From NCBI GenBank assembly GCA_963849885.1, contig CAWKIV010000023.1, positions 124,001 through 188,000 of the forward strand: a DNA stretch of 64,000 nucleotides. The letters are read 5' to 3'. A model generated the notes under the pieces. The model ran no database searches, was not told the origin of the DNA, and saw only the letters and a list, made by a program, of their open reading frames with translations. The stretch is from CADCTP01 sp963849885. GTDB lineage: Bacteria > Actinomycetota > Actinomycetes > Mycobacteriales > CADCTP01. The position numbers were made by a program, and so were the translations under genes. Each line of letters starts with the position of its first letter. Within the stretch, counting starts at the first letter, position 1. This document shows positions 8,427 to 20,333 of the stretch, in pieces.

Positions 8427-10648
8427 CAGGCGGTGGGCGCTGACTCGGCCGGCGCGGGCGCTGCCGCGGCCGCCGTCTCCTCGCGCACCGGCACCAGGCT
8501 GATCTTGCCCCGGTTGTCGATGTCGGTGATCTCGACCTGGAGCTTGTCGCCGACCTTGACGACGTCCTCGACCTTGCCGATCCGCTTGCCGTTGCCGAGC
8601 TTGCTGATGTGCACCAGCCCGTCCCGGCCCGGCAGCAGCGAGACGAACGCGCCGAAGGCGGCGGTCTTCACGACCGTGCCGAGGAAGCGCTCGCCGATCT
8701 TCGGCAGCTGCGGGTTGGCGATCGCGTTGATCCGGTCCACCGCGGCCTGCGCGGACGGGCCGTCGGCGGCCCCGACGTAGATGGTGCCGTCGTCCTCGAT
8801 CGAGATCTCGGCGCCGGTCTCGTCCTGGATGGCGTTGATGATCTTGCCCTTCGGCCCGATCACCTCGCCGATCTTGTCGACCGGGATCTTCACCGTGGTC
8901 ACCCGCGGCGCGTACGGCGACATCTCGTCCGGCTCGTCGATCGCCTCGGTCATCACGTCGAGGATGTGCAGCCGGGCGTCCCGGGCCTGGGTGAGCGCCT
9001 GGGCGAGCACGTCGGACGGGATGCCGTCCAGCTTGGTGTCCAGCTGCAGCGCGGTGACGAACTGCCGGGTGCCGGCGACCTTGAAGTCCATGTCGCCGTA
9101 CGCGTCCTCGGCGCCGAGGATGTCGGTGAGCGCGACGTACTGCGTCTTGCCGTCGACCTCGTCGGAGACCAGGCCCATCGCGATGCCGGCGACCGGCGCC
9201 CGCAGCGGCACGCCCGCGTTGAGCAGCGACAGCGTGGACGCGCAGACCGAGCCCATCGAGGTCGAGCCGTTGGAGCTGAGCGCCTCGGACACCTGCCGGA
9301 TCGCGTACGGGAACTCCTCCCGCGACGGCAGCACCGGGATCAGCGCCCGCTCGGCCAGCGCGCCGTGCCCGATCTCGCGGCGCTTCGGGGAGCCGACCCG
9401 GCCGGTCTCACCGGTCGAGTACGGCGGGAAGTTGTAGTTGTGCATGTAGCGGCGGTGCTTGACCGGGGAGAGCGTGTCCAGCTTCTGCTCCATGCCCAGC
9501 ATGTTGAGCGTGGTGACGCCGAGGATCTGCGTCTCGCCCCGCTCGAACAGGGCCGAGCCGTGGGTGCGCGGCAGGATCTCCACCTCGGCGGACAGCTGCC
9601 GGATGTCGGTCGGGCCGCGGCCGTCGATGCGGACCTGGTCGCGCAGGATGCGCTGCCGGACCAGCTTCTTGGTCAGCGACCGGAACGCGCCGGAGATCTC
9701 CTTCTCCCGGCCGGCGAAGTCGTCGCCGACCCGCTCGGCCGCGACCTTCTTGATGCGGTCGAGCTCGGCCTCGCGGTCCTGCTTCGCGGCGATGGTCAGC
9801 GCCTGCGCGAGCTCCTCGGAGACCGCGCCCTCGACCGCGGCGAAGACCTCGTCGCCGTACTCGGGGAAGGTCGGGAACTCGGCGGTCGGCTTCGCGGCCA
9901 CCCCGGCCAGCTCGGCCTGCGCCGCGACCAGCGTGCGGATGAACGGCTTGGCCGCCTCCAGGCCCGCCGCCACGATCTCCTCGGTCGGCGCGGTCGCGCC
10001 CTCGCCGACCAGCCGGATCGCGGCCTCGGTCGCCTCGGCCTCGACCATCATGATCGCGACCTCGTCGGCCTCGGTCACCCGGCCGGCGACGACCATGTCG
10101 AACGTCGCGGTCTCCAGCTCGGAGTGGGTCGGGAAGGCGACCCACTGGCCCTCGACCAGCGCCACCCGGGTGGCCCCGATCGGGCCGGAGAACGGCAGCC
10201 CGGACAGCTGCGTGGACATGGACGCCGCGTTGATGGCGAGCACGTCGTAGAGGTGGTCCGGGTGCAGCGACATGACCGTGATGACGACCTGGACCTCGTT
10301 GCGCAGGCCCTTGACGAAGGACGGGCGCAGCGGCCGGTCGGTCAGCCGGCAGGTGAGGATCGCGTCCTCGCTCGGCCGGCCCTCGCGGCGGAAGAACGAG
10401 CCGGGGATCCGGCCCGCCGCGTACATCCGCTCCTCCACGTCGATGGTGAGCGGGAAGAAGTCGAACTGCTCCTTGGGGTGCTTGCCGGCCGTGGTGGCCG
10501 ACAGCAGCATGGTCTCGTCGTCGAGGTACGCGACGGCCGAGCCGGCCGCCTGCCGGGCCAGCCGGCCCGTCTCGAAGCGGATGGTGCGGGTGCCGAAGCG
10601 GCCGTTGTCGATGGTCGCCACGGACTCGTGGATAGTGCTCTCTGACAC
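8426..10648 (-). CDS. pnp: Polyribonucleotide nucleotidyltransferase (PNPase)
   Basis: This is the phosphorolytic 3'-5' exoribonuclease, which in actinobacteria also makes 3' tails (guanosine pentaphosphate synthetase type I). It is 740 residues. It has two RNase PH domains: the first with RIPGSFFRREGRPSE, the second with DGRGPTDIRQLSAEV, GGTSMGS-type catalytic region (SNGSTSMGSVCAS) and the acidic pair in ILGAEDAYGDMDFK. They are joined by an all-helical domain and followed by KH (KIPVDKIGEVIGPKGKIIN) and S1 (GERFLGTVVKTAAFGAFVSL) domains. The start is the GTG at 10648. It lies behind rpsO, which is usually cotranscribed with it, although a hairpin terminator lies between them. Confidence 0.97.
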   Translation of the reverse strand: MSESTIHESVATIDNGRFGTRTIRFETGRLARQAAGSAVAYLDDETMLLSATTAGKHPKEQFDFFPLTIDVEERMYAAGRIPGSFFRREGRPSEDAILTCRLTDRPLRPSFVKGLRNEVQVVITVMSLHPDHLYDVLAINAASMSTQLSGLPFSGPIGATRVALVEGQWVAFPTHSELETATFDMVVAGRVTEADEVAIMMVEAEATEAAIRLVGEGATAPTEEIVAAGLEAAKPFIRTLVAAQAELAGVAAKPTAEFPTFPEYGDEVFAAVEGAVSEELAQALTIAAKQDREAELDRIKKVAAERVGDDFAGREKEISGAFRSLTKKLVRQRILRDQVRIDGRGPTDIRQLSAEVEILPRTHGSALFERGETQILGVTTLNMLGMEQKLDTLSPVKHRRYMHNYNFPPYSTGETGRVGSPKRREIGHGALAERALIPVLPSREEFPYAIRQVSEALSSNGSTSMGSVCASTLSLLNAGVPLRAPVAGIAMGLVSDEVDGKTQYVALTDILGAEDAYGDMDFKVAGTRQFVTALQLDTKLDGIPSDVLAQALTQARDARLHILDVMTEAIDEPDEMSPYAPRVTTVKIPVDKIGEVIGPKGKIINAIQDETGAEISIEDDGTIYVGAADGPSAQAAVDRINAIANPQLPKIGERFLGTVVKTAAFGAFVSLLPGRDGLVHISKLGNGKRIGKVEDVVKVGDKLQVEITDIDNRGKISLVPVREETAAAAAPAPAESAPTA

Positions 10649-10846
10649 TCTCGGTGCCCTTCCTGCATCGTCCGGGCCGGGGACGGCGTCAGGAGCGGGT
10701 CCGGCGGGCCGGTCTTCGATGGGAGCGCCCGGGGCTCGTCGTCCCGGGGGCCACTACCGAGGACCGGCGGCGGGCGGACGTCCTCCCGGCGCCAGGCACT
10801 CCGGCTCGGAGCCCTGGTCTCGCACGGCGGGGTGCCGTACGAGGAA
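10649..10846. other. rpsO-pnp intergenic region
   Basis: A 198-bp non-coding gap between the rpsO hairpin and the pnp GTG. It presumably carries the pnp promoter and leader. I see no clear -35/-10 pair or second strong hairpin. Confidence 0.4.
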
Positions 10847-10870
10847 GGGAGCGGCCCGAGGGCCGCTCCC
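10847..10870 (-). terminator. Rho-independent-like terminator after rpsO
   Basis: A perfect 10-bp stem, GGGAGCGGCC / GGCCGCTCCC, with a 4-base CGAG loop lies 6 bases after the rpsO stop on the minus strand. The trailing sequence is only mildly T-rich (TTCCTC). It may attenuate or process the rpsO-pnp transcript, as RNase III hairpins do in other bacteria. Confidence 0.75.
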
Positions 10871-10876
10871 TGATCG

Positions 10877-11146
10877 CTACCGGCGCAGGCCCAGTCGCTC
10901 GATCAGCGACCGGTAGCGGGTGATGTCGGTCTTCGCGAGGTACTTCAGCAGCCGGCGGCGCCGGCCGACCAGCAGCAGCAGGCCACGCCGGCTGTGATGG
11001 TCGTGCTTGTGCGTGCGCAGGTGCTCGGTCAGGTCGGAGATGCGGCGGGACAGCATCGCCACCTGGACCTCGGGAGACCCCGTGTCGCTGTCAGCGGTCG
11101 CGTAGTCGGTCAGGATCTGCTTCTTCACGTCGCTGGCAAGCGCCAC
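10877..11146 (-). CDS. rpsO: 30S ribosomal protein S15
   Basis: An 89-residue primary 16S rRNA-binding protein of the small-subunit platform. It shows the family pattern: helix 1 SDVKKQILTDYATADSDTGS, then PEVQVAMLSRRISDLTEHLR, the rRNA-contacting THKHDHHSRRGLLLLVGRRR and the C-terminal YLAKTDITRYRSLIERLGLR. The GTG at 11146 was chosen over longer reading because it follows a GAGGGAG ribosome site and gives the standard length. It is separated by a hairpin from pnp downstream, the widely conserved order. Confidence 0.97.
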   Translation of the reverse strand: MALASDVKKQILTDYATADSDTGSPEVQVAMLSRRISDLTEHLRTHKHDHHSRRGLLLLVGRRRRLLKYLAKTDITRYRSLIERLGLRR

Positions 11147-11274
11147 GCCGTAACTCCCTCGTCTGCTCTGGTGTGTGCCGCCGGTCGTCGTCACGGAGGC
11201 AGACTTCACACCGCACCTGATGGTGCGTGACACTCAGGATACCAGGGCTCCCAGGATCCTTGGTAAAGCGCTGG

Positions 11275-12198
11275 TCAGCGCAGGATCCGGCGCGCCTTCT
11301 CCACGTCCCGGCCCATCTGCTCGACCAGGTCCTCGACCCGGTCGAACTTCTCCATCCCGCGGATCCGCTCGACGAACTCGACACCCAGCTCGACGCCGTA
11401 GATGTCCTCGTCGAAGTCGAGGATGAACGCCTCGACGGTGCGGTCCTTGCCCTCGAAGGTCGGGTTGGTGCCGACCGAGATCGCCGCCCGCAGCCGCTCC
11501 CCGCGCAGCACCGCCCAGCCGGCGTAGATGCCGTCCGCGGGCACGGCGACGTGCCGGTCGGAGCGCACGTTGGCCGTCGGGTAGCCGAGCTGCTTGCCGC
11601 GGCCCGCGCCGCGCACCACGATGCCGTCGATCCGGTGCGGCCGGCCCAGCGCCTCCGCCGCCCGCTCGACCTCGCCCGCGTCGATGCTGGACCGGACGAA
11701 CGTCGAGGACAGCGTCACGTCGTCGTCGCGCAGCAGAGGGACCTCCTCGGTCGAGAAGCCGAACGTACGGCCCAGCGTACGCAGCGTGCTCAGGTCGCCG
11801 GCGGCCCGGTGACCGAAGCGGAAATTCTCCCCCACCACCACGGCGGCCGCGTGCAGGTGCTCGACCAGCACCAGGTGCACGAACTCGGCCGGGTCGAGCC
11901 GGCTGAACTCGGTGGTGAACGGCATCACGCACACCACGTCGACGCCGAGCTGGGCGAGCAGGTCGGCCTTGCGCCGCAGCGGGGTGAGCACCGCCGGGTG
12001 CGACCCGGGCCGGACCACCTCGCTCGGGTGCGGGTCGAAGGTCAGCACCACCGCGGGCTGGCCGGTGTCCCGGGCCCGCTGCACCGCCCGGCCGACGATC
12101 TGCTGGTGACCGCGGTGGACGCCGTCGAAGACGCCGATCGTCACGACGCAGCGGCCCCACCCCGACGGAGTGCTGTCGAGCCCTCGCCAGCGCAGCAC
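11275..12198 (-). CDS. ribF: Bifunctional riboflavin kinase / FAD synthetase
   Basis: A 307-residue enzyme that phosphorylates riboflavin to FMN and adenylates FMN to FAD. The N-terminal nucleotidyltransferase domain has VVTIGVFDGVHRGHQQIV, the HxGH-like motif, FDPHPSEVVRPG and the LSSTFVRSSIDAGEVE signature. The C-terminal flavokinase domain has RGKQLGYPTANV, the ISVGTNPTFEG motif and VEAFILDFDEDIYG. The start is a GTG at 12198. The gene lies in the usual truB-ribF-rpsO order, but the 277-bp gap upstream filled with short repeats suggests its own promoter. Confidence 0.96.
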   Translation of the reverse strand: MLRWRGLDSTPSGWGRCVVTIGVFDGVHRGHQQIVGRAVQRARDTGQPAVVLTFDPHPSEVVRPGSHPAVLTPLRRKADLLAQLGVDVVCVMPFTTEFSRLDPAEFVHLVLVEHLHAAAVVVGENFRFGHRAAGDLSTLRTLGRTFGFSTEEVPLLRDDDVTLSSTFVRSSIDAGEVERAAEALGRPHRIDGIVVRGAGRGKQLGYPTANVRSDRHVAVPADGIYAGWAVLRGERLRAAISVGTNPTFEGKDRTVEAFILDFDEDIYGVELGVEFVERIRGMEKFDRVEDLVEQMGRDVEKARRILR

Positions 12199-12228
12199 GC
12201 CGCCACCCTACCGGGGCTCCGTCCCCCC

Positions 12229-12443
12229 GACGGCGCCCCCCGAACGCCGCCCCCCGAACGACGCCACACTCCCCCGAGCGACGGCGCGCTCCCCGAGTGA
12301 CGCCACGCTCCCCCGAGTGACGGCGCGCCAACCCGAGTGACGGCCGAGGCGCCGTCACTCGCGAGCGGGCGCCGTCACTCGGGAGCGGGCGCCGTCACTC
12401 GAGCAGGCGCCGTCACTCGGGGCGGCAGCCGTCACTCGGGAGC
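12229..12443. repeat. Forward/reverse array of a short GAGTGACGGC motif
   Basis: Between ribF and truB about seven degenerate copies of CCCCGAGTGACGGCGC in forward orientation (12229-12346) are followed by about five copies of its complement GCGCCGTCACTCGGGAGCGG (12350-12443), spaced 17-22 bp. The two blocks face each other, so a transcript could fold into several alternative hairpins. Nothing here encodes a credible protein. Confidence 0.85.
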
Positions 12444-12475
12444 GGGAGCGGGGGCGGGGGGCGGGGGTGGGTGGG

Positions 12476-13429
12476 TCAGGCGGGGCGGAAGACGACTAGG
12501 GGGCGGGCGGCGCCGTCGCGCTCGGCGACCAGGGCGATCACGGCCCCGGCCGGGTCGAAGGCGCCGTACGGGCCGGGCCGGCCGACCGGCTCCAGCGCGC
12601 CGCCGTGCGCGAGCCGGGCCGCGGCGGCGGCGTCCAGGTCCCGGCGCGGGAAGGCGGCCGCCACCGCGGCGTCCAGCGGCACCGGCACCGGGTCGGCCCG
12701 CTCGGCGAGCTGCTCCAGCGTCAGCGCGTCGTCCAGGGTGAACGGCCCGACCCGGGTCCGCCGCAGCGCGGTCAGGTGCCCGCCGACGCCCAGCGCCGCG
12801 CCGAGGTCGCGGGCCAGCGCCCGCACGTACGTCCCCGACGAGCAGTCCACCGCCACGTCCAGGTCGAGCAGCTCCGGCGCCGGCCGCCGGCGGTCGAGCA
12901 GGTCCAGCCGGGCCACCGTCACCGACCGGGGCGCGAGCTCGACCGACTCCCCCGCCCGGACCCGCGCGTACGCCCGCTGCCCGTCGATCTTGACCGCGGA
13001 CACCGCCGACGGCACCTGGGCGATCTCCCCGGTCAGCGCGGCCAGCCCGGCCTCGACCGCGGCGAGGTCCACCGCGGCCGCGGACGCCCCGCCGGTCACC
13101 TCGCCCTCGGCGTCGTCGGTCACCGTCGACTGCCCGAGCCGCATGGTCGCCGCGTACGACTTGTCGGTCAGGGCCAGGTGCCCGAGCAGCTTGGTGGCCC
13201 GCTCGACGCCGAGCAGCAGCACCCCGGTGGCCATCGGGTCGAGCGTGCCGGCGTGCCCGACCCGCCGGGTGCCGGCGATCCGGCGCACCCGGCCGACCAC
13301 GTCGTGCGAGGTCCAGCCGGCGGGCTTGTCCACCACCACCAGACCGCCCACCCCCGGGGACCGGGCCGGCGGCCGGCCGCCGGCGCCACGCCCGTCGCCA
13401 CCGGCCGGCGGCGGCCGGGTCCCGGTCAT
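12476..13429 (-). CDS. truB: tRNA pseudouridine(55) synthase
   Basis: TruB isomerises U55 in the T-loop of tRNAs. The 317-residue protein has LVVVDKPAGWTSHDVVGRV, the catalytic motif GHAGTLDPMATGVL with nucleophile Asp64, KSYAATMRLGQSTVTDD, and ALTGEIAQVPSAVSAVKIDG. CSSGTYVRALARDLG marks the second half of the catalytic domain, and a PUA-like C-terminal domain follows. The ATG at 13429 overlaps the nrnA stop (ATGA). An N-terminal Gly/Pro/Arg-rich stretch of about 27 residues precedes the domain. It belongs to the rbfA-nrnA-truB operon. Confidence 0.96.
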   Translation of the reverse strand: MTGTRPPPAGGDGRGAGGRPPARSPGVGGLVVVDKPAGWTSHDVVGRVRRIAGTRRVGHAGTLDPMATGVLLLGVERATKLLGHLALTDKSYAATMRLGQSTVTDDAEGEVTGGASAAAVDLAAVEAGLAALTGEIAQVPSAVSAVKIDGQRAYARVRAGESVELAPRSVTVARLDLLDRRRPAPELLDLDVAVDCSSGTYVRALARDLGAALGVGGHLTALRRTRVGPFTLDDALTLEQLAERADPVPVPLDAAVAAAFPRRDLDAAAAARLAHGGALEPVGRPGPYGAFDPAGAVIALVAERDGAARPLVVFRPA

Positions 13430-14440
13430 CCGGGCAGGCGGGGGGCGGCGTCGAGCGCGGTCCGGATGGCGGCCACGGTGGCCTCCAGGTCGCCGGTCGA
13501 GGTGAAGCCGGCGGCGAACCGGTGCCCGCCGCCGCCCAGCGACACCGAGGCGGCGCTGACGTCCACCCGGCCCTTGGACCGCAGCGACACCGTCCAGCCG
13601 ACCCCGGGCAGCTCCTTGCAGACCGCCGCCACCTCGGCCTCGGCCGCCGTCCGGACCAGGTCGATCACGCTCTCCGCCTGGTCGGGGGCGAGGCCGGCGG
13701 CGGCCAGCTCGGCCGTCCGGGTCTCGGTCCAGACCAGGCCGAGCCCGCCGGCCGCGGCCGGCTCCAGCCGGGCCCGGGCCAGCGCGGCGCCGACCATGCC
13801 CAGCCAGCCGGCCGGGTGGGTGTCCAGCAGCTGCCGGGCGATCAGGTCGTGCCGGATGCCGGTGCGCAGCAGCCGGGCGGCCAGCTCGTGCGTCTCCGCC
13901 GTGGTCGCGGCGAACTTGAACGCGCCGGTGTCGGTGACCAGCCCCGCGTACAGGCAGGCGGCGACGTCCGCGTCCAGCGGCTCGTCCAGCCGGCGGACCA
14001 GCTCCTCGACCAGCACCGCGGTCGCCGCCGCGGCCGGGTCGACCAGGTGCATGGTGCCGAAGCCGGTGTTGGACGCGTGGTGGTCGACCACCAGCACCTC
14101 GGCGGCGGTGTCCACCAGCCCGGCCAGCGATGCCGAGCCGGTCCGGGCTGCCGGTGTCGAAGGTGATCAGCAGGTCCGGCGCGGCCGGCACCTCGGCCGG
14201 CGGCACCAGCAGCCCGGCACCGGGCAGCCCGGCCAGCGAGGCCGGCACGTCGTACGGCTCGCTGAACGACGGCCACACCCGGCAGCCGCGCCGGTGCAGC
14301 ACCTGGGCCAGCGCCAGCATGCTGCCCAGCGCGTCGGCGTCCGGGTTGAGGTGGCAGGCCAGCGCCGCCGCCGGGCGGTCCCGGAGCAGCGCGACGGCCT
14401 TGTCCCAGTCCGCGGCGGAGGGAGCGGTCAGCCCGGTCAC
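13426..14440 (-). CDS. nrnA: DHH/DHHA1 oligoribonuclease/pAp phosphatase-like protein, frameshifted
   Basis: A bifunctional NrnA-type phosphoesterase of the DHH family, which degrades short RNAs and pAp. The start, a GTG at 14440 overlapping rbfA by four bases, gives ACHLNPDADALGSMLALAQV and LLITFDTGSPDRLG. At about 14130 the frame shifts; LVDTAAEVLVVDHHASNTGF (the DHH motif), VTDTGAFKFAATT and the DHHA1 signature SLGGGGHRFAAGF follow in a second frame to the stop at 13426. Removing one base (a T after 14130 on the plus strand) joins them as SLAGLVDTAAE in a 337-residue protein. The gene sits in its conserved place between rbfA and truB, so a sequence error is the likely reason. Confidence 0.9.
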
Positions 14441-14916
14441 GAGTCGGAAGAGTGCCCGGCCGGCGGCGCGCCGTCCACCCCGGCGGGCTCCTCGTCCGGC
14501 TCGGAGGTCCGGTACGGGTCCGGGTCGCCCGCGTACGTCGCGCCCTGCCGCACCTGCGCCAGCCCGGCGTCGGCCTCCCGGGCCACCGCCAGCAGCTCGT
14601 CGATCCGGTCGGCCTGCTCGGGCACCGCGTCCGGGACGAAGGCCAGCGTCGGGGTGAACTTCACCCCGGTCTGCCGGCCGACCTCGGTGCGCAGCACGCC
14701 GCGGGCGCTCTCCAGCGCTACCGCCGAGTCCGCCCGGGCGGCGTCGTCGCCGTACACCGTGTAGTAGAGCGTCGCGTCCCGCAGGTCCGGGGTCAGCCGG
14801 GCGTCGGTGATCGTCACCATCCCCAGCCGGGGGTCCTTGACCTGCATCTCCAGCGTCGACGCGACGATCTCGCGGATTCGCACCGCGAGCCGCCGCGCCC
14901 GGGCGGGGTCGACCAC
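14437..14916 (-). CDS. rbfA: 30S ribosome-binding factor A
   Basis: A 159-residue KH-like factor for 16S rRNA 5' processing and 30S maturation. It shows RARRLAVRIREIVASTLEM, KDPRLGMVTITDARLTPDL and DATLYYTVYGDD, then the helix ALESARGVLRTEVGRQTGVK and TPTLAFVPDAVPEQADRID. An acidic, Pro-rich tail of about 35 residues extends past the fold, common in actinobacteria. The start is a GTG at 14916 with GAGGGAG upstream. It overlaps nrnA downstream and follows DUF503 and infB. Confidence 0.96.
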   Translation of the reverse strand: MVDPARARRLAVRIREIVASTLEMQVKDPRLGMVTITDARLTPDLRDATLYYTVYGDDAARADSAVALESARGVLRTEVGRQTGVKFTPTLAFVPDAVPEQADRIDELLAVAREADAGLAQVRQGATYAGDPDPYRTSEPDEEPAGVDGAPPAGHSSDS

Positions 14917-14944
14917 CGCAACTCCCTCGTCGGATGTCTGTCGT

Positions 14945-15238
14945 TCAGTCGGTGTCGCGGAACAACTGTCTCCGCACGGACAGCAGCTGAACCTCCGGCC
15001 GGGCCGCGATCAGCCGCTCGCACGCGTCCAGCACCTCGGTCACGTGCACCGCGTCGGCGGCGACGGTCGCGACGCCGACCCGCACCCTCCGGTGCAGGTC
15101 GGCGTCACCGACCTCGGCCGCCGCCACCGCGTACCGCCGGCGCAGCTCCGCCACCACCGGCCGCACCACCGACCGCTTCTCCTTCAGCGAGTGCACGTCG
15201 CCGAGCAGGAGGTCGGCCACCAGCGAGCCGGTGAACAG
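14945..15238 (-). CDS. DUF503 (YlxP-like) protein
   Basis: A small protein of the DUF503/YlxP family, always found between infB and rbfA in Gram-positive bacteria and probably tied to ribosome assembly. The hallmark LLLGDVHSLKEKRSVVRPVV is present, then DLHRRVRVGVATVAADAVHV. A GTG at 15220 gives 91 residues but cuts off the first beta strand. In the same frame a CTG at 15238 would give LFTGSLVADLLLGD, matching the family N-terminus, and lies 8 bases behind a GGGGG run; I therefore extend to the CTG. No ATG/GTG exists between it and the infB stop. Confidence 0.85.
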   Translation of the reverse strand: MFTGSLVADLLLGDVHSLKEKRSVVRPVVAELRRRYAVAAAEVGDADLHRRVRVGVATVAADAVHVTEVLDACERLIAARPEVQLLSVRRQLFRDTD

Positions 15239-15241
15239 CGC

Positions 15242-18265
<3,024 letters not shown>

Positions 18266-18350
18266 TGGTCTCCTCGTCCGGAGCCGGGCGGCGGCCCGCT
18301 CGGCTCAGCTAGTGATGGAACACGCTCATCGCTGGCGCTTCATCGAGTGC

Positions 18351-18698
18351 TCATCGGGTTTCTGACCTGCCTCGGGTCGAGGGAGCGGGCACCATACCCG
18401 TCCCCTGGGGTGCATCCGGGCTGTGCTGCGCAACGTACTCACGGAGGGGCGCGGCGTCGAGCGCGCCGGTCACGCGCAACGCGCGACCGAAGGCTCGTCG
18501 CCGCTCCGCGAGGTCGAGGCACGCCGGGACAAGGTGCAGGGACGCACCTCGACCAGGTGAGCGACGACGGGGATCGGGAACGAGCCGGAGACCGGACGAA
18601 CCGTCAACCACCACGACACGCAGCAGCTCGGAGGCCGGCGAACGTTGACGGCAACCGACGCAGGTGCGCACGGGCACCGACGACGTCCGACGGACCAC
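18351..18698 (-). CDS. YlxR (DUF448) RNA-binding protein
   Basis: A 115-residue protein of the YlxR family, encoded between nusA and infB in most Gram-positives and implicated as a nucleoid/RNA-binding regulator. The zinc-knuckle-like VRTCVGCRQRSPASELLRVV and the basic PGRGASLHLVPACLDLAERR are diagnostic. The GTG at 18698 is the longest start; GTGs at 18677 and 18671 lie directly before the domain and cannot be excluded. It starts 7 bases after nusA, in the same operon. Confidence 0.92.
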   Translation of the reverse strand: MVRRTSSVPVRTCVGCRQRSPASELLRVVVVDGSSGLRLVPDPRRRSPGRGASLHLVPACLDLAERRRAFGRALRVTGALDAAPLREYVAQHSPDAPQGTGMVPAPSTRGRSETR

Positions 18699-18705
18699 GT
18701 CCAGT

Positions 18706-19854
18706 CTACCCCGAGGGCGGCGTGTCGCGCGGAACCCGCCCCGCCGAGCCCGCTGCGGGCCCGGCCGGGCCTCCCGGCCGGGCCCCGCCGACCGCTCCGG
18801 CGGGGGCCGGACGGCCGGCCGGCGGGCGGCTCCCGGGGGCGGTCGCGGGCGGACCGGGCGGGGTCGCCGGCGGGCTGACGGGCGCGGCGTCGCTGCGGAT
18901 GTCGATCCGCCACCCGGTCAGCCGGGCGGCGAGCCGCGCATTCTGCCCCTCGCGGCCGATCGCCAGCGAGAGCTGGTAGTCCGGCACCACGACCCGGGCG
19001 GCCCGCGCCACCGGGTCGACCACCTCGACCGAGATCACCTCGGCCGGGGACAGCGCGTGCGCGATGAACGCGGCCGGGTCGTCCGACCAGTCCACGATGT
19101 CGATCTTCTCGCCGTGCAGCTCGGCCACCACGTTGCGCACCCGGGCGCCGACCGGCCCGATGCAGGCGCCCTTCGGGTTGACCCCCGACACGGTCGCCCG
19201 GACCGCGATCTTGGACCGGTGGCCGGCCTCCCGGGCCACCGCCGCGATCTCCACGGTGCCGTCGGCGACCTCCGGCACCTCCAGCGCGAAGAGCTTGCGG
19301 ACCAGGTTGGGGTGGGTCCGGCTGAGCGTGATCGACGGCCCGCGCATCCCCTTGTTGACCCCGACCACGTACGCCTTCAGCCGCATGCCGTGCGCGTACA
19401 CCTCGCCCGGGACCTGCTCGGCCGGCGGCAGCACGGCCTCCACCTTGCCCAGGCTGACCAGCACGATGCCGCGCTCGGCCCGGCTCTCGTGGTGCTGCAC
19501 CACGCCGCCGACGACGTCGCCCTCCCGGCCGGACCACTCGCCGAAGGTGACGTCGTGCTCGGCGTCCCGCAGCCGCTGCAGGATGACCTGCTTGGCGGTC
19601 ATCGCCGCGATCCGGCCGAAGTCCTGCGGGGTGTCGTCCCACTCCCGGGCGACCGTGCCGTCCTCGGCCAGCTCCTGGGCCCAGACGGTGACGGAGCCGG
19701 ACTTGCGGTCGACCTCGACCCGGGCCTCCGGCTGCGGTCCCTCGGTGTGCTTGTACGCGGTCAGCAGGGCGGTCTCGATCGCCTCGACCACGGTGTCGAA
19801 GGAGATCTCCTTCTCCCGCTCGATGGCGCGCAGAGCTGCGATGTCGACGTTCAC
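18706..19854 (-). CDS. nusA: Transcription termination/antitermination factor NusA
   Basis: A 382-residue elongation factor that binds RNA polymerase and boxA RNA. Order: N-terminal RNAP-binding domain (IEREKEISFDTVVEAIETAL), S1 domain (GREGDVVGGVVQHHE, IVLVSLGKVEAVLPPAEQ), KH1 (PNLVRKLFALEVPEVADGTV, CIGPVGARVRNVVAELHGEK) and KH2 (YQLSLAIGREGQNARLAARL). It ends in a Pro/Gly-rich tail of about 60 residues in place of the acidic repeats of E. coli. The GTG at 19854 follows GAAGGGGAGGAGG and overlaps the rimP stop by four bases. Confidence 0.97.
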   Translation of the reverse strand: MNVDIAALRAIEREKEISFDTVVEAIETALLTAYKHTEGPQPEARVEVDRKSGSVTVWAQELAEDGTVAREWDDTPQDFGRIAAMTAKQVILQRLRDAEHDVTFGEWSGREGDVVGGVVQHHESRAERGIVLVSLGKVEAVLPPAEQVPGEVYAHGMRLKAYVVGVNKGMRGPSITLSRTHPNLVRKLFALEVPEVADGTVEIAAVAREAGHRSKIAVRATVSGVNPKGACIGPVGARVRNVVAELHGEKIDIVDWSDDPAAFIAHALSPAEVISVEVVDPVARAARVVVPDYQLSLAIGREGQNARLAARLTGWRIDIRSDAAPVSPPATPPGPPATAPGSRPPAGRPAPAGAVGGARPGGPAGPAAGSAGRVPRDTPPSG

Positions 19855-20333
19855 GAGTCCTCCTCCCCTTCGCCTTCCACAGCCCGCCCGAACTCCACCT
19901 GCACGCGCCCCCGGCCCAGCTCCCCGTACGGGTGGCGGGCGCCGGTGTCCAGCTGCACCGCCTCGTCGTCGGCGTCGACGACCCGGGCCCGCACCGGCCG
20001 GCCGCCCACCGGCACCTCGACCAGCCGGCCGACCGCGCGCCGCCAGTGCCGCGGCTCGGTCAGCGGCCGGTCGACCCCCGGGGAGGTCACCTCCAGCACG
20101 TACGGCGAGCTGCCGAGCAGGTCGTCGTGCGCGTCCAGCACGCCGGAGACGGCCCGGCTGATCTCGGCGACGCCGTCCAGCGAGACGCCGCCGTCCGCGT
20201 CGATCACCACCCGGACCACCTTGCGCCGCCCGGCCGGGCTCACCGCGACCTCCTCGAGGTCGTAGCCCGCCGCGGTCACCGCCGGCTCGATCACGGTCGC
20301 CAGGCGCTCGCGCTGAGCCGCTCCGGACGCCAT
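19851..20333 (-). CDS. rimP: Ribosome maturation factor RimP
   Basis: A 160-residue factor for 30S assembly. The N-terminal domain shows LATVIEPAVTAAGYDLEEVA, RVVIDADGGVSLDGVAEISR and the LGSSPYVLEVTSPGVDRPL motif. The SH3-like C-terminal domain has HWRRAVGRLVEVPV. The ATG at 20333 follows GGAGG and gives the standard length. It heads the rimP-nusA-ylxR-infB-DUF503-rbfA-nrnA-truB string; the 159 bp upstream would hold the main promoter, divergent from the lipoprotein gene. Confidence 0.95.
   Translation of the reverse strand: MASGAAQRERLATVIEPAVTAAGYDLEEVAVSPAGRRKVVRVVIDADGGVSLDGVAEISRAVSGVLDAHDDLLGSSPYVLEVTSPGVDRPLTEPRHWRRAVGRLVEVPVGGRPVRARVVDADDEAVQLDTGARHPYGELGRGRVQVEFGRAVEGEGEEDS

Noticed and set aside
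12229..12443. CRISPR-like array
   Set aside because: The repeats are only about 12-16 bp, degenerate, in both orientations, with spacers of a few bases and no cas genes.
12476..14440. An NrnA-TruB fusion protein (654 codons in one frame)
   Set aside because: The frame links the start of nrnA to truB only because nrnA is shifted at about 14130. truB has its own ATG overlapping the nrnA stop, which lies in the other frame.
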